Assembly: GCA_046728215.1 (NCBI GenBank)
Contig: JBKPEB010000038.1
Location: forward strand, 1 to 64,000
DNA: 64,000 bases
Origin: Gp1-AA133 sp046728215
Lineage (GTDB): Bacteria > Acidobacteriota > Terriglobia > Terriglobales > Acidobacteriaceae
Reading direction: 5' to 3'
Shown here piece after piece: positions 1 through 6,872 of this stretch. Numbering within the stretch: the stretch's first letter is position 1; each line of letters begins with the position of its first letter. Both the position numbers and the translations under genes were made by a program. The notes beneath the pieces were generated by a model that saw nothing but the letters and a program-made list of their open reading frames with translations, was not told the DNA's origin and did not search any database.

Positions 1-700
1 TGTCGGCTCTGTGTCCGACCACCGCGCTGCCGATGGCACCACCAAGTACCCAGAGTCTCTTTGCCCGATCTTGGCGTTACCTTGATCCGGGAGACGTGAA
101 CCGCCTCCTGCGAGGACATTACTCCCCGGTCATCGCTCCTACAGACTCATGCGTCGATCCCACTCGCTCTCCTCTCCTTCGGCCTGAGCCTCGTTCGAGG
201 AGTCTCTGCAGGTTGCTACCAGCCCCTGCTGCTAGCGGGACCTTCCCGACGTTATCTCTGCGAATCCTTCCCTAAGTGCCTGGGCCCCTGTCACGCCGGT
301 CCCGTGGAGTGCATCTGCCTGTTTCTTCCTCCACGTCATCGGCCTTCCCCCGTACACTATCGAGGTCGGCTTCCCGCGTTTTCCCGTCAAAACGATTTCA
401 TGACGGATCCCCTTTTCGAGACTGCAGCCATTTCGTTATGTTCAGGCCCTCAGGTTTGCTCGCCTCCCCGATCGTTCCTACCACTGCCGCTTATCGCCGC
501 AGGGCAGCCGAGGCTTTTACGTCCGAGCTGAACATGCTTCGTTGCCTCCGCATGCATCGGATATGCTAACCACCTGCCCAGGCAATTGGTGGTGTGGGAG
601 TTACACCCCACTAGATTCACAGCCTTGTCGGCTGCTCCAGCGTAATGGGGATTTTTCACTAAGTGGAAAATCGTTCCCAAGGTCCACAGCACTTGCAGTG
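1..700 (-). ncRNA. Hairpin-rich non-coding stretch, possible structured RNA or intron 5' part
   Basis: Neither strand shows a convincing protein here: all open frames are short and low in recognisable motifs. The sequence has several local inverted repeats: 189-200 (CCTCG, TT loop), 384-389 with 401-406 (CCGTCA/TGACGG), 484-488 with 503-507 (CTGCC/GGCAG) and 588-592 with 600-604 (GGTGT/ACACC). Such density of short stems without coding bias is typical of a large structured RNA. The small gene at 725-1003 reads leftwards into it, so the RNA, if real, is probably on the minus strand and continues past position 1. The general look recalls the 5' ribozyme part of a bacterial group II intron, but no GUGYG 5' end and no domain V were found, so class and strand are inferences. 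It is not 16S, 23S, RNase P RNA or tmRNA by the landmarks I know. Confidence 0.35.
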
Positions 701-724
701 GAGAGAAGAACCCACCGGGTAGCC

Positions 725-1003
725 TTAAACCCTCCATACGTAAAAGTTGTCGTCGTCCGAGGAAGTAGCAACGCTCATCTTTTCTTTGGCGGCGGTGCGG
801 ACAACCACAGAGCGCAAGTTCAAGACGGGTACGCCTTTCGTCGAAGAAAGAGGGATCCTTACTGCGAAACCGGGACGTAGTTGTCGCAGGTCCCCCATAA
901 TCCTGAGCATCAAATCGTGGTGCTTGCCCTTGCGCGATTTTTTTAGTCCGGCTGTCGGGATGGTCTCGTAGTACAGATCTTCATTTCCTGCCTTCTTCTT
1001 CAT
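725..1003 (-). CDS. Small basic protein of unknown function
   Basis: A 92-residue protein with a Lys/Arg-rich N-terminal third and a compact C-terminal part that contains the segments VRIPLSSTKGV, LRSVVVRTAAKEKM and SSDDDNFYVWRV. The pattern of a short strand, a helix rich in Arg, Ala and Lys and a final YVW strand resembles small DNA- or RNA-associated proteins, but I cannot name a family. The ATG at 1003 lies inside a triplicated 19-bp unit, and a 13-codon upstream frame beginning at 1041 ends in a TGA overlapping this ATG (ATGA). Start choice is therefore uncertain and may depend on repeat number. The gene is followed within 25 bp by the hairpin-rich stretch. Its composition and neighbours differ from the rest of the window, which fits an accessory or mobile origin. 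Confidence 0.6.
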   Translation of the reverse strand: MKKKAGNEDLYYETIPTAGLKKSRKGKHHDLMLRIMGDLRQLRPGFAVRIPLSSTKGVPVLNLRSVVVRTAAKEKMSVATSSDDDNFYVWRV

Positions 1004-1039
1004 TTCCTGCCTTCTTCTTCATTTCCTGCCTTCTTCTTC
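983..1039. repeat. 19-bp tandem repeat, three perfect copies, over a start codon
   Basis: The unit ATTTCCTGCCTTCTTCTTC occurs at 983-1001, 1002-1020 and 1021-1039. On the minus strand each junction makes AGGAAATGAAG, giving ATG codons at 1041, 1022, 1003 and 984. Because 19 is not a multiple of 3, each falls in a different phase from the next; only the one at 1003 opens the 92-residue gene. Copy-number change would shift which upstream ATG is coupled to the gene. Confidence 0.95.
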
Positions 1040-1258
1040 ATTCGAAATACAGTCCCACAACAGCTACATTAAGTCAAGTATTACCAGTAGTATTAACATT
1101 GCACTTCGGCGATATTTATAACACTATGACTATTGACACATTATTTATACTTTTCATAATATTTTTACTAGCACACTGAGCCTCCAAGGACGCCTTGTGA
1201 GTGCTCCTCCTCGGATCAGAAGACCTGAGTTCAGCGATGTTGCGGCAGGGAGGTGCCT
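1040..1258. other. AT-rich intergenic spacer
   Basis: This 219-bp spacer separates two divergent small genes (725-1003 and 1259-1516). It is far richer in A and T than the surrounding sequence, especially 1060-1180. It contains a good rightward sigma70-type promoter (1133-1162) and probably leftward signals for the minus-strand gene, which I could not pin down. The composition step is consistent with acquired DNA. Confidence 0.6.
1133..1162 (+). promoter_or_regulatory. Sigma70-type promoter, near consensus
   Basis: TTGACA at 1133-1138 is followed after an 18-bp spacer by TAATAT at 1157-1162, in the AT-rich gap. It points rightwards to the small gene starting at 1259, leaving a leader of about 90 bases. 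The -35 is a perfect match and the -10 is 5 of 6. Confidence 0.7.
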
Positions 1259-1516
1259 ATGATCCATTTCCACATTCGCTGGTCTGATTCAAAGCTTGAT
1301 TGGGAAGCTTTCCAGACACGGGAAGAAGCCATAGCGCAAGCGAAGGAACTCGCGCGCCCCGGTGAGACTTACGTCATCGCGGAGTTTGATGGTACGTGTC
1401 CTCGTTGTAAAAGCCTAACTGGATTGACAGATCGCGCACTAACCGGAAGTGAGCTGTCCGTGAACAGGCGTTTGCGCAAGTTTGCGCCGTTTGTTCGCCG
1501 GGAACCGGGTCAGTGA
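1259..1516 (+). CDS. Small conserved-looking hypothetical protein
   Basis: An 85-residue protein beginning at ATG 1259, chosen over the GTG at 1253 because a good ribosome binding site (AGGGAGG) lies 6 bases upstream. The N-terminal half has the pattern of a short strand (FHIRWS), then WEAF-TREEA with an amphipathic helix EAIAQAKELA, then a strand ETYVIAEFD and a CPRC pair. The single CxxC is too little for a zinc site alone. Proteins of this build (a HIRWS strand, a TREEA helix and a CxRC motif) occur as short hypotheticals in Acidobacteriota as far as I recall, but I know no function. It is transcribed from the promoter at 1133-1162. The C-terminal 30 residues are Arg-rich and look unstructured. 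Confidence 0.65.
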   Translation: MIHFHIRWSDSKLDWEAFQTREEAIAQAKELARPGETYVIAEFDGTCPRCKSLTGLTDRALTGSELSVNRRLRKFAPFVRREPGQ

Positions 1517-1587
1517 GTGCCATGGGGATATTACGTCAATGATCTTACGAAAGGGGAAAGAGGGAGTTCCGGCTGAGCAAAAGGCTT

Positions 1588-1944
1588 TTATTCGCCGCCC
1601 TTTTCTTCAGCGGTCTCTTTTGGCTTTGCTCCCTGCTTTCTCGAATCGGAAGAGCTGTCCGTCGAACCTTTTTCTCGGCTGCGGTAGGACTGATGAGCTT
1701 CAGCTTGAGGAGTGTCTGTTTCGGGTTCTTTGTTCCACTGGCGTTCCTGCTCTGCTTTTGCAGAGCTCTTTTTAGAAGCCGCGCTTGGCTGAATTTCGCT
1801 TTCTAGTGCGTGAATCCGATCTGCTTTTTCTTCGTATTCGGCACGTTCCGCTGGAGAGAACCCCCCAAAGACCTCATCTTGCCGGGCCTTATGTTGCTCT
1901 TTGAGGAGCCGCTTCAATTCGGCTTCGGGCTTTTCCGGTGCCAC
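1588..1944 (-). CDS. Hydrophilic coiled-coil-like hypothetical protein
   Basis: A 118-residue, highly charged protein starting at GTG 1944. Residues about 5-50 form a predicted amphipathic helix rich in Glu, Lys and Arg (KRLLKEQHKARQDEV, then FSPAERAEYEEKADRIHALE), and the remainder is low-complexity Ser/Lys/Glu/Gln. There is no signal peptide, membrane segment or catalytic motif. It could be a small stress-related or DNA-bound protein, but nothing in the sequence decides this. The coding potential is supported by the absence of stops over 118 codons and by the ordered helix. A weak AAGG lies 8 bases before the GTG. Confidence 0.5.
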   Translation of the reverse strand: MAPEKPEAELKRLLKEQHKARQDEVFGGFSPAERAEYEEKADRIHALESEIQPSAASKKSSAKAEQERQWNKEPETDTPQAEAHQSYRSREKGSTDSSSDSRKQGAKPKETAEEKGGE

Positions 1945-2024
1945 GACAGAACCTTTTCAACGCTCATCGCGAATACCCAAAAAGTTAACATGATTATTGG
2001 CATTTTCCATACTCTCTATCATGT

Positions 2025-2090
2025 ATGGAGATACGCTCTCGCGAGCCGTATATGCTTGCTGCGCCTACGGAGAATCAGCCAGGTGAATGA
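2025..2090 (+). CDS. Possible 21-residue leader peptide
   Basis: A very short frame (MEIRSREPYM at its start) whose TGA overlaps the ATG of the next short frame as ATGA. Such overlap usually means translational coupling. No clear ribosome binding site or promoter is visible in front of it. It is listed mainly because of the overlap, and may be chance. Confidence 0.2.
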   Translation: MEIRSREPYMLAAPTENQPGE

Positions 2091-2257
2091 CTCATCCCTG
2101 CCATACAGCAATCCCCGGTCCGGAAGTGGAGTTCGTTCAATCCGAACAAGTGTATCGTCGGGGCGTACCCCGAAAGAAGGCTTCTAAGAACGATGAGGCG
2201 GCACCGAAAACACAAGAAACTACTGGGAACCGAATGATCATGATTCTTCAGCATTAG
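2087..2257 (+). CDS. Possible 56-residue hypothetical protein
   Basis: A short frame starting at ATG 2087, overlapping the preceding mini-frame by ATGA. The middle section (EVEFVQSEQVYRRGVPRK) has a balanced composition and a basic cluster, and the rest is polar. No family was recognised. It lies between the charged minus-strand gene at 1588-1944 and the ABC permease gene at 2324-3181, which end convergently around it. Together with the frame in front it would form a small transcription unit. Confidence is low because the length gives little statistical support. Confidence 0.3.
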   Translation: MTHPCHTAIPGPEVEFVQSEQVYRRGVPRKKASKNDEAAPKTQETTGNRMIMILQH

Positions 2258-2323
2258 AACATCGCAGTGGAAAGTGTGCGGCTTACGACGGTATTCACCC
2301 CAATCCAGCGTTAATCACGTCCC

Positions 2324-3181
2324 CTATAGGCCCGCTTCAATCCGCGAGCGCGGATCCAGCAAATCGCGGAGAGCATCTCCGATGAAATTGAAGGACAGCA
2401 CTGCCAGCATCACCGTAGCCGCGGGGAACAGGACCAGGTGCGGGGCGGCAAAGAGGTAGGCTCGGCTGTCGTTGAGCATGGCTCCCCAGCTGGCGGTTGG
2501 GGGCGGGACGCCGAGTCCGAGAAAGCTCATGGTCGCTTCGGCGAGGATGGCTCCGGCCATGCCGATGGCGGCTTGCACGATCACGGGCTGCACGATGTTG
2601 GGAAGAATGTGGCGCGCGATGACGCGGAGGTCGCTGGCTCCGAGCGCGCGGGCGGCTTCCACAAATTCTTTCTCGCGTGTGGCGAGGACCTGGGCGCGGA
2701 CAAGGCGCGCGTACCCGACCCAGCCTCCGAGGGAAAGCGCGAGCACGAGATTGAAGATGCCGGGGCCGCGGAAGGCGACGAAGGCGATCGCGAGCAGGAT
2801 GCCGGGGAAGGAGAGGAAGGCGTTCATCAGGATGACGTTGACGAAGCGGTCGATGCCGCCGCCATAGTATCCGGCGATGGAGCCGATGATGAGGCCGAGG
2901 GTGAGGGAAAGGAGCACGACCGAGGTGCCGACCGCCATGGAGATGCGGGCTCCGAAGATCAGGCGGGAACAGATGTCGCGGCCGAGTTCGTCGGTGCCGC
3001 ACCAGTGGGCGGCGGTGGGGGGCGAGAGGCGGGCGGGAAGATTGATTTGCGCGGGGTCCTGGGGAGCGATCCAGGGGGCGAATAGGGCGAAGAGCGTGAA
3101 GACGATCACGAGAATTACACCAGCTAGCGCGAGCGGATTGCGGCTTGCGATGCGCGGCAGCGAGATGGTGGTGGCGGACAT
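2324..3181 (-). CDS. dppC: Oligopeptide/dipeptide ABC transporter permease, DppC type
   Basis: A 285-residue inner-membrane permease of the DppC/OppC family, which carries di- or oligopeptides (or nickel in relatives) together with a DppB partner, two ATPases and a binding protein. The N-terminal membrane helix (about 18-38, LALAGVILVIVFTLFALFAPW) is followed by the family signature HWCGTDELGRDICSRLIFGAR near residues 60-80. Five further helices come after it, with the cytoplasmic EAA-like loop EAARALGASDLRVIARHILPN (about 180-200) that docks to the ATPase. The next gene upstream on the same strand is the DppB partner, 208 bp away across a repeat. The ATPase and binding-protein genes are not in the window, so substrate is unknown. 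Confidence 0.9.
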   Translation of the reverse strand: MSATTISLPRIASRNPLALAGVILVIVFTLFALFAPWIAPQDPAQINLPARLSPPTAAHWCGTDELGRDICSRLIFGARISMAVGTSVVLLSLTLGLIIGSIAGYYGGGIDRFVNVILMNAFLSFPGILLAIAFVAFRGPGIFNLVLALSLGGWVGYARLVRAQVLATREKEFVEAARALGASDLRVIARHILPNIVQPVIVQAAIGMAGAILAEATMSFLGLGVPPPTASWGAMLNDSRAYLFAAPHLVLFPAATVMLAVLSFNFIGDALRDLLDPRSRIEAGL

Positions 3182-3242
3182 TTCGTTTAGAAAATCTCAA
3201 CCCGCAGAGGACAGCCGCAGAGGTCGCAGAGAGAATTCATGG

Positions 3243-3331
3243 CCTTCCTTCGCGATCTTTGCGGTCAAAGTGTCTTGAAATCCCATCGACAAAGCCAACC
3301 GCCAAGGAATCGCAAAGCTCGCGAAGAAAGG
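3243..3331. repeat. Intergenic inverted repeat of CGCAAAG type
   Basis: The left arm 3243-3265 (CCTTCCTTCGCGATCTTTGC at its start) pairs with 3308-3331 on the opposite strand with about three mismatches. It sits between the two permease genes. Related CGCAAAG/CCGC words recur at 5428-5478 and 53920-54037, so this appears to be one copy of a dispersed intergenic family. Confidence 0.6.
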
Positions 3332-3389
3332 CCGCGAAGGACGCAAAAGAAATCTCGCTGGCTTGGGTATTGAAACCGGGTCGGGATGA

Positions 3390-4307
3390 TCATTGTCTTA
3401 TCCTCGGGTTCAGGACTGAGTACACCATGTCCGTCATGAAATTCACCGCCACGTAGGTCAGGCCGATAGCGAGGATGCAGCCTTGGACTACGTAGTAGTC
3501 GCGGTTGGCGATGGCGTCGATGGTGAGGCGGCCGATGCCGGGCCAGGAGAAGATTTTTTCGGTCACGATGGCTCCGGCGAGGAGCGCTCCGAATTGCAGG
3601 CCGAGCACCGTGATCACTGGGATCATCGCGTTGCGCAGGGCGTGGCGGTAGACAACCGTGGTTTCGGAGAGTCCTTTGGCGCGGGCGGTGCGGATGTAGT
3701 CCTGATTCATTTCTTCGAGCATCGACGTGCGGACCATGCGGGTGAGGATGGCGGCGAGCGATCCGCCCATGGTGACTGCGGGCAAGACAAGGTGCGCGAA
3801 GCTGCCGGAACCGGAGACGGGAAGCCATCCGAGCTTGATCGAGAACAGCAGGATCAGGATGGGGCCGAGCGCGAAGTTGGGGAACGAGAGGCCGAAGAGG
3901 CTGACGACGCTGATGGTGCGATCGTCCCAGTCGTTGCGGCGGCGAGCGGAGCGGACTCCGGCGGGGATGGAGAGCAGCACTGCAATGACAAGGGCGGCCA
4001 GTGTGAGTTGCAGCGTGTACGGGTATCGTTGCGCGAGCAGTTTGCTGACGCTCTGGTTGTAGCGCAGCGAGAGGCCGAGGTTGCCGTGGAGCACACCTTT
4101 CCAGTAGTTGAGATATTGCTGCGAGAGCGGAAGGTCGAGTCCGTAAGCGTGGCGAGCGGCCTGCAGGTCGGCGACGGGCACGCCTTCTCCGAGCATCTGG
4201 AGGATGGGGTCGCCGGGAACGAGATGGATCAGCAGGAAGACCAGAGACACCACGAGCCAGATAACCGGGAGCGTGTAGAGGAGGCGGGTTAGGAGGTAGC
4301 GGGGCAT
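3390..4307 (-). CDS. dppB: Oligopeptide/dipeptide ABC transporter permease, DppB type
   Basis: A 305-residue inner-membrane permease of the DppB/OppB family. The N-terminal helix (about 9-30, LLYTLPVIWLVVSLVFLLIHL) precedes the family motif LVPGDPILQMLGEG. The periplasmic part contains GLDLPLSQQYLNYWKGVLHGNLG, typical of DppB. The ATPase-docking EAA-like loop (YIRTARAKGLSETTVVYRHA) lies near residues 195-214, and the C-terminus ends in the conserved LNPRIRQ. It is upstream of dppC on the same strand and probably co-transcribed; the order dppB-dppC is standard. No Shine-Dalgarno motif is obvious before the ATG; the DNA upstream is a tandem repeat. Confidence 0.9.
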   Translation of the reverse strand: MPRYLLTRLLYTLPVIWLVVSLVFLLIHLVPGDPILQMLGEGVPVADLQAARHAYGLDLPLSQQYLNYWKGVLHGNLGLSLRYNQSVSKLLAQRYPYTLQLTLAALVIAVLLSIPAGVRSARRRNDWDDRTISVVSLFGLSFPNFALGPILILLFSIKLGWLPVSGSGSFAHLVLPAVTMGGSLAAILTRMVRTSMLEEMNQDYIRTARAKGLSETTVVYRHALRNAMIPVITVLGLQFGALLAGAIVTEKIFSWPGIGRLTIDAIANRDYYVVQGCILAIGLTYVAVNFMTDMVYSVLNPRIRQ

Positions 4308-4315
4308 CAGGTGTC

Positions 4316-4400
4316 AGGTCTGGTCTCAGGTCTCAGGTCTCAGGTCTCAGATATCAGATAACAGAAATCTGATTTCACATTTCAGATTTCAGATTTCAGT
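4316..4400. repeat. Simple tandem repeats AGGTCTC and TTTCAGA
   Basis: A run of AGGTCTC-type heptamers at 4316-4350 is followed by TTTCAGA heptamers at about 4378-4400. It lies in the promoter region between dppB (leftward) and the exonuclease gene (rightward). Similar GGTCTCAGG words are seen at 15606-15625 and 18482-18515, again between genes. Confidence 0.75.
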
Positions 4401-4505
4401 ACTCGATAGTTCGGATTCTGCGACTTGCAACTTCGCGATAGATTAGCATCTGCGTGTCTGTTGGTTCATGAGATTGCAGTCTTATCGGTTGAACTGGAGT
4501 TTCTT

Positions 4506-5378
4506 TTGGAAATTTATCTGGTGGATGGGACTTACGAACTTTTCCGGCACTATTACGCGGTGCCGTCGGCGCGGGATGCGTCGGGGCGGGAGGTTGGGGC
4601 GGTGCGGGGCGTGCTCGCTTCGATGATGGGCATGCTGAAGAATGGGGCTACGCATCTCGCGGTGGCGACCGATCATGTGATCGAGTCGTTCAGAAACGAA
4701 TTGTGGGCAGGATACAAGACTTCCGAAGGCGTTGAGCCCGATTTGCTGGCGCAGTTCCCTCTTCTTGAAGAAGTGCTTGCGGCGGCGGGGATCGTGGTGT
4801 GGCCCATGGTGGAGTTTGAGGCCGACGATGCGTTAGCGGCGGGGGCGGCCGCGGCGGCGCGGGATGCGCGGGTGGAGCGGGTGATCATTTGCACACCGGA
4901 TAAAGATCTCGGGCAGTGTGTGAGCGCTACGCGTATTGTGCAGTTGAATCGTCGGACCAATGTCATTCTCGACGACGCGGGGGTGGTGCAGAAATTCGGG
5001 GTGCGTCCGGAATCGATTCCCGACTATCTTGCGCTGGTGGGGGATACGGCGGATGGTTATCCGGGATTGAAGGGGTGGGGGGCAAAGTCGTCGGCGGCAG
5101 TGTTGGCGAAGTTTCTACACATTGAAGCGATTCCGGCGGACAGCCGCGAGTGGTTTGTGAACGTAAGCAGCGCGGGGGCGCTGGCGGAGACGCTGGTGCG
5201 GGAGCGGGAGCAGGCGCTGCTGTTTCGAACGCTGGCGACGTTGCGCACGGATATTCCTCTCTTCGCTGATGTCGATGAGTTGCGGTGGAAGGGACCGACG
5301 CCGGAGTTCGATGGGATTGCTGCGGGACTGGATGCGGCGGTTACGGAAGCGAGGCGGCCGCGGGGCACTCGATCCTGA
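4506..5378 (+). CDS. Stand-alone 5'-3' exonuclease (flap endonuclease-like)
   Basis: A 290-residue member of the PIN-like 5'-3' exonuclease family, equivalent to the N-terminal domain of DNA polymerase I but without the polymerase. I chose the TTG at 4506 because GGAG lies 6 bases before it and translation then opens with MEIYLVDGTYELFRHYYAVP, the usual first strand with its metal-binding Asp. Other active-site acids are in the segment FEADDALA (about residue 103) and in CTPDKDLGQ (about 130). The helix-hairpin-helix/H3TH region is GDTADGYPGLKGWGAKSSA near 185. Such proteins remove RNA primers or flaps; stand-alone copies may back up PolA. Arms of the H3TH are slightly unusual (LKGWG where GIGxKTA is common). 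Confidence 0.85.
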   Translation: MEIYLVDGTYELFRHYYAVPSARDASGREVGAVRGVLASMMGMLKNGATHLAVATDHVIESFRNELWAGYKTSEGVEPDLLAQFPLLEEVLAAAGIVVWPMVEFEADDALAAGAAAAARDARVERVIICTPDKDLGQCVSATRIVQLNRRTNVILDDAGVVQKFGVRPESIPDYLALVGDTADGYPGLKGWGAKSSAAVLAKFLHIEAIPADSREWFVNVSSAGALAETLVREREQALLFRTLATLRTDIPLFADVDELRWKGPTPEFDGIAAGLDAAVTEARRPRGTRS

Positions 5379-5498
5379 TCTTTATTCCTTCACGATCTTT
5401 GGGGCCTGAGCGGATAACCGTCCAAATCTTCAACCGCGAAGATCGCAAGGAACTTCCGCAAAGATCGCACAGAACATCCCCGAAGAGCACGTGGGTGG

Positions 5499-6848
5499 CT
5501 ATTTCACAAATTCGCCGTCGCCGCCGTTTTTCCACGGTTCGTAGGTAACAGAGAAACGGATGCGATCAGAAACGGGAGGATGGTCGTAGAACAGAAAGAC
5601 GTTGACCGGATTCGGGTCCGGATCGGACAAGCCGACTTCTCCCAAGACCTGGAAGGCACGGGCTGCGGCCTGACCGGAGTCCGGCGTGAGGCCGTGCGTC
5701 ACTTCGAGTCCGTACTGGTCGGCCTGATGCTCCAGATAGCGGCTGAAGGCGGAGCTGATTGGCGTGATCAGAAAGGAGAACACAGAGAGCAGCAACAAAA
5801 GTACGGGCAGGGACGCCCAGTCTTCGAGACCGCGAATTTCCCAGTGGCTGCCCCAGCGGGCCAGCACCCATCCAATTACGCGGTACCCCAGGTAGAAGGC
5901 TACCAGCATGAGCACCGCGAAGCAGACCATTGCTTTCGGGATGTGCTTGAGGACGTAATGCCCGGTCTCGTGGCCAGCCACGAATACGATCTCGGGCGTA
6001 TTCATCTTGGCGATGGTGTTATCCCAAACGACCAGCCGTTTTGAGCTCCCGATCCCGGTGACGTAGGCGTTGAGGCTGGTTGTCTTTTCACCGGCGCCCA
6101 TCCAGAACATTCGTTCGGGAGGAATGTCCTGCCCGGCATGCTGGAGCATTTTCTCGAGACTCGCCACCAGTGCCGGGTCTTTCTGCTGCAGGGGTGCAAA
6201 CTTGTGAAACAGGGGATCGATTACCAGCGGCTGCAGAAAGACCAGAAATGCGCCGATGGGTAGCGAAATGAGCCAGAAATAAAACCACCAGCGGCGCGGA
6301 CTGCGCCGGATGACTACGTAGAGAAGCCAGACGAGGATCGTCCCCAGAACCAGCGAGATCAGCTGTCCCTTGATCCAATCCCAACTCCACGAACCCCAAC
6401 TCTGCACCGAGATGCCGTAGCGCTTCTCGACGGCTTCGCCGTAAATGTCGAGCGGCAAGGTCAGGAATGCGATGGTGAGCAAAAGCAGAGGAGAAAACAC
6501 CATACTCTGCAAGAAGCTTCGGGAGGAGAAACGCTCACTCCAGTTCCTGAATTTTGGCGCCAGCTTCCAACGTAAGATCAGCCATAGAGCCACAAGTCCA
6601 TACGCAGTTCCGATCAGATTCAATCGGAAGTGAATACGACTGCGACGGTGTGCTTTCTCGTGAAGTTCAGGCGGAAGTTGATAGGCTGTGATTTTTGCGC
6701 TGGACTGCGACGGAAGGGAGGACGCGGCGCCGGCGGAAGGGGACGATTGCGGCTGCTGGTCCGAAGATGCTGGATTCTGCCCGGCGCTCCAAGCTGACGG
6801 TGCGCAGACGAGCGCCACAGCAACCACCGCGATCCCTATAGTTTTCAT
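5499..6848 (-). CDS. M48 family membrane metallopeptidase (Ste24-like)
   Basis: A 449-residue zinc protease of the M48 family. The ATG at 6848 gives a clear signal peptide (MKTIGIAVVAVALVCAPSAWSAG); the in-frame TTG at 6866 is less likely. Several membrane helices follow, and the catalytic motif HETGHYVLKH (HExxH) lies about two thirds along. The downstream zinc-ligand Glu is in the segment FSRYLEHQADQYGLEV, as in Ste24/CAAX prenyl proteases. In bacteria such enzymes act on membrane or periplasmic proteins rather than prenylated substrates. The gene begins 24 bp after the end of the CNNM/HlyC-like gene on the same strand, so the two probably form an operon. Confidence 0.9.
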   Translation of the reverse strand: MKTIGIAVVAVALVCAPSAWSAGQNPASSDQQPQSSPSAGAASSLPSQSSAKITAYQLPPELHEKAHRRSRIHFRLNLIGTAYGLVALWLILRWKLAPKFRNWSERFSSRSFLQSMVFSPLLLLTIAFLTLPLDIYGEAVEKRYGISVQSWGSWSWDWIKGQLISLVLGTILVWLLYVVIRRSPRRWWFYFWLISLPIGAFLVFLQPLVIDPLFHKFAPLQQKDPALVASLEKMLQHAGQDIPPERMFWMGAGEKTTSLNAYVTGIGSSKRLVVWDNTIAKMNTPEIVFVAGHETGHYVLKHIPKAMVCFAVLMLVAFYLGYRVIGWVLARWGSHWEIRGLEDWASLPVLLLLLSVFSFLITPISSAFSRYLEHQADQYGLEVTHGLTPDSGQAAARAFQVLGEVGLSDPDPNPVNVFLFYDHPPVSDRIRFSVTYEPWKNGGDGEFVK

Positions 6849-6872
6849 TTTCGTGAAGCCCAGCAAGGCGCG

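Noticed and set aside
33..880. Rightward frames of 75-112 codons in the first 900 bases
   Set aside because: Overlapping in several frames, rich in Arg/Ser/Pro, no motifs or ribosome sites; explained better by stop-poor structured DNA.
5580..6044. 154-codon rightward frame opposite the M48 gene
   Set aside because: Shadow of a clear metalloprotease gene.
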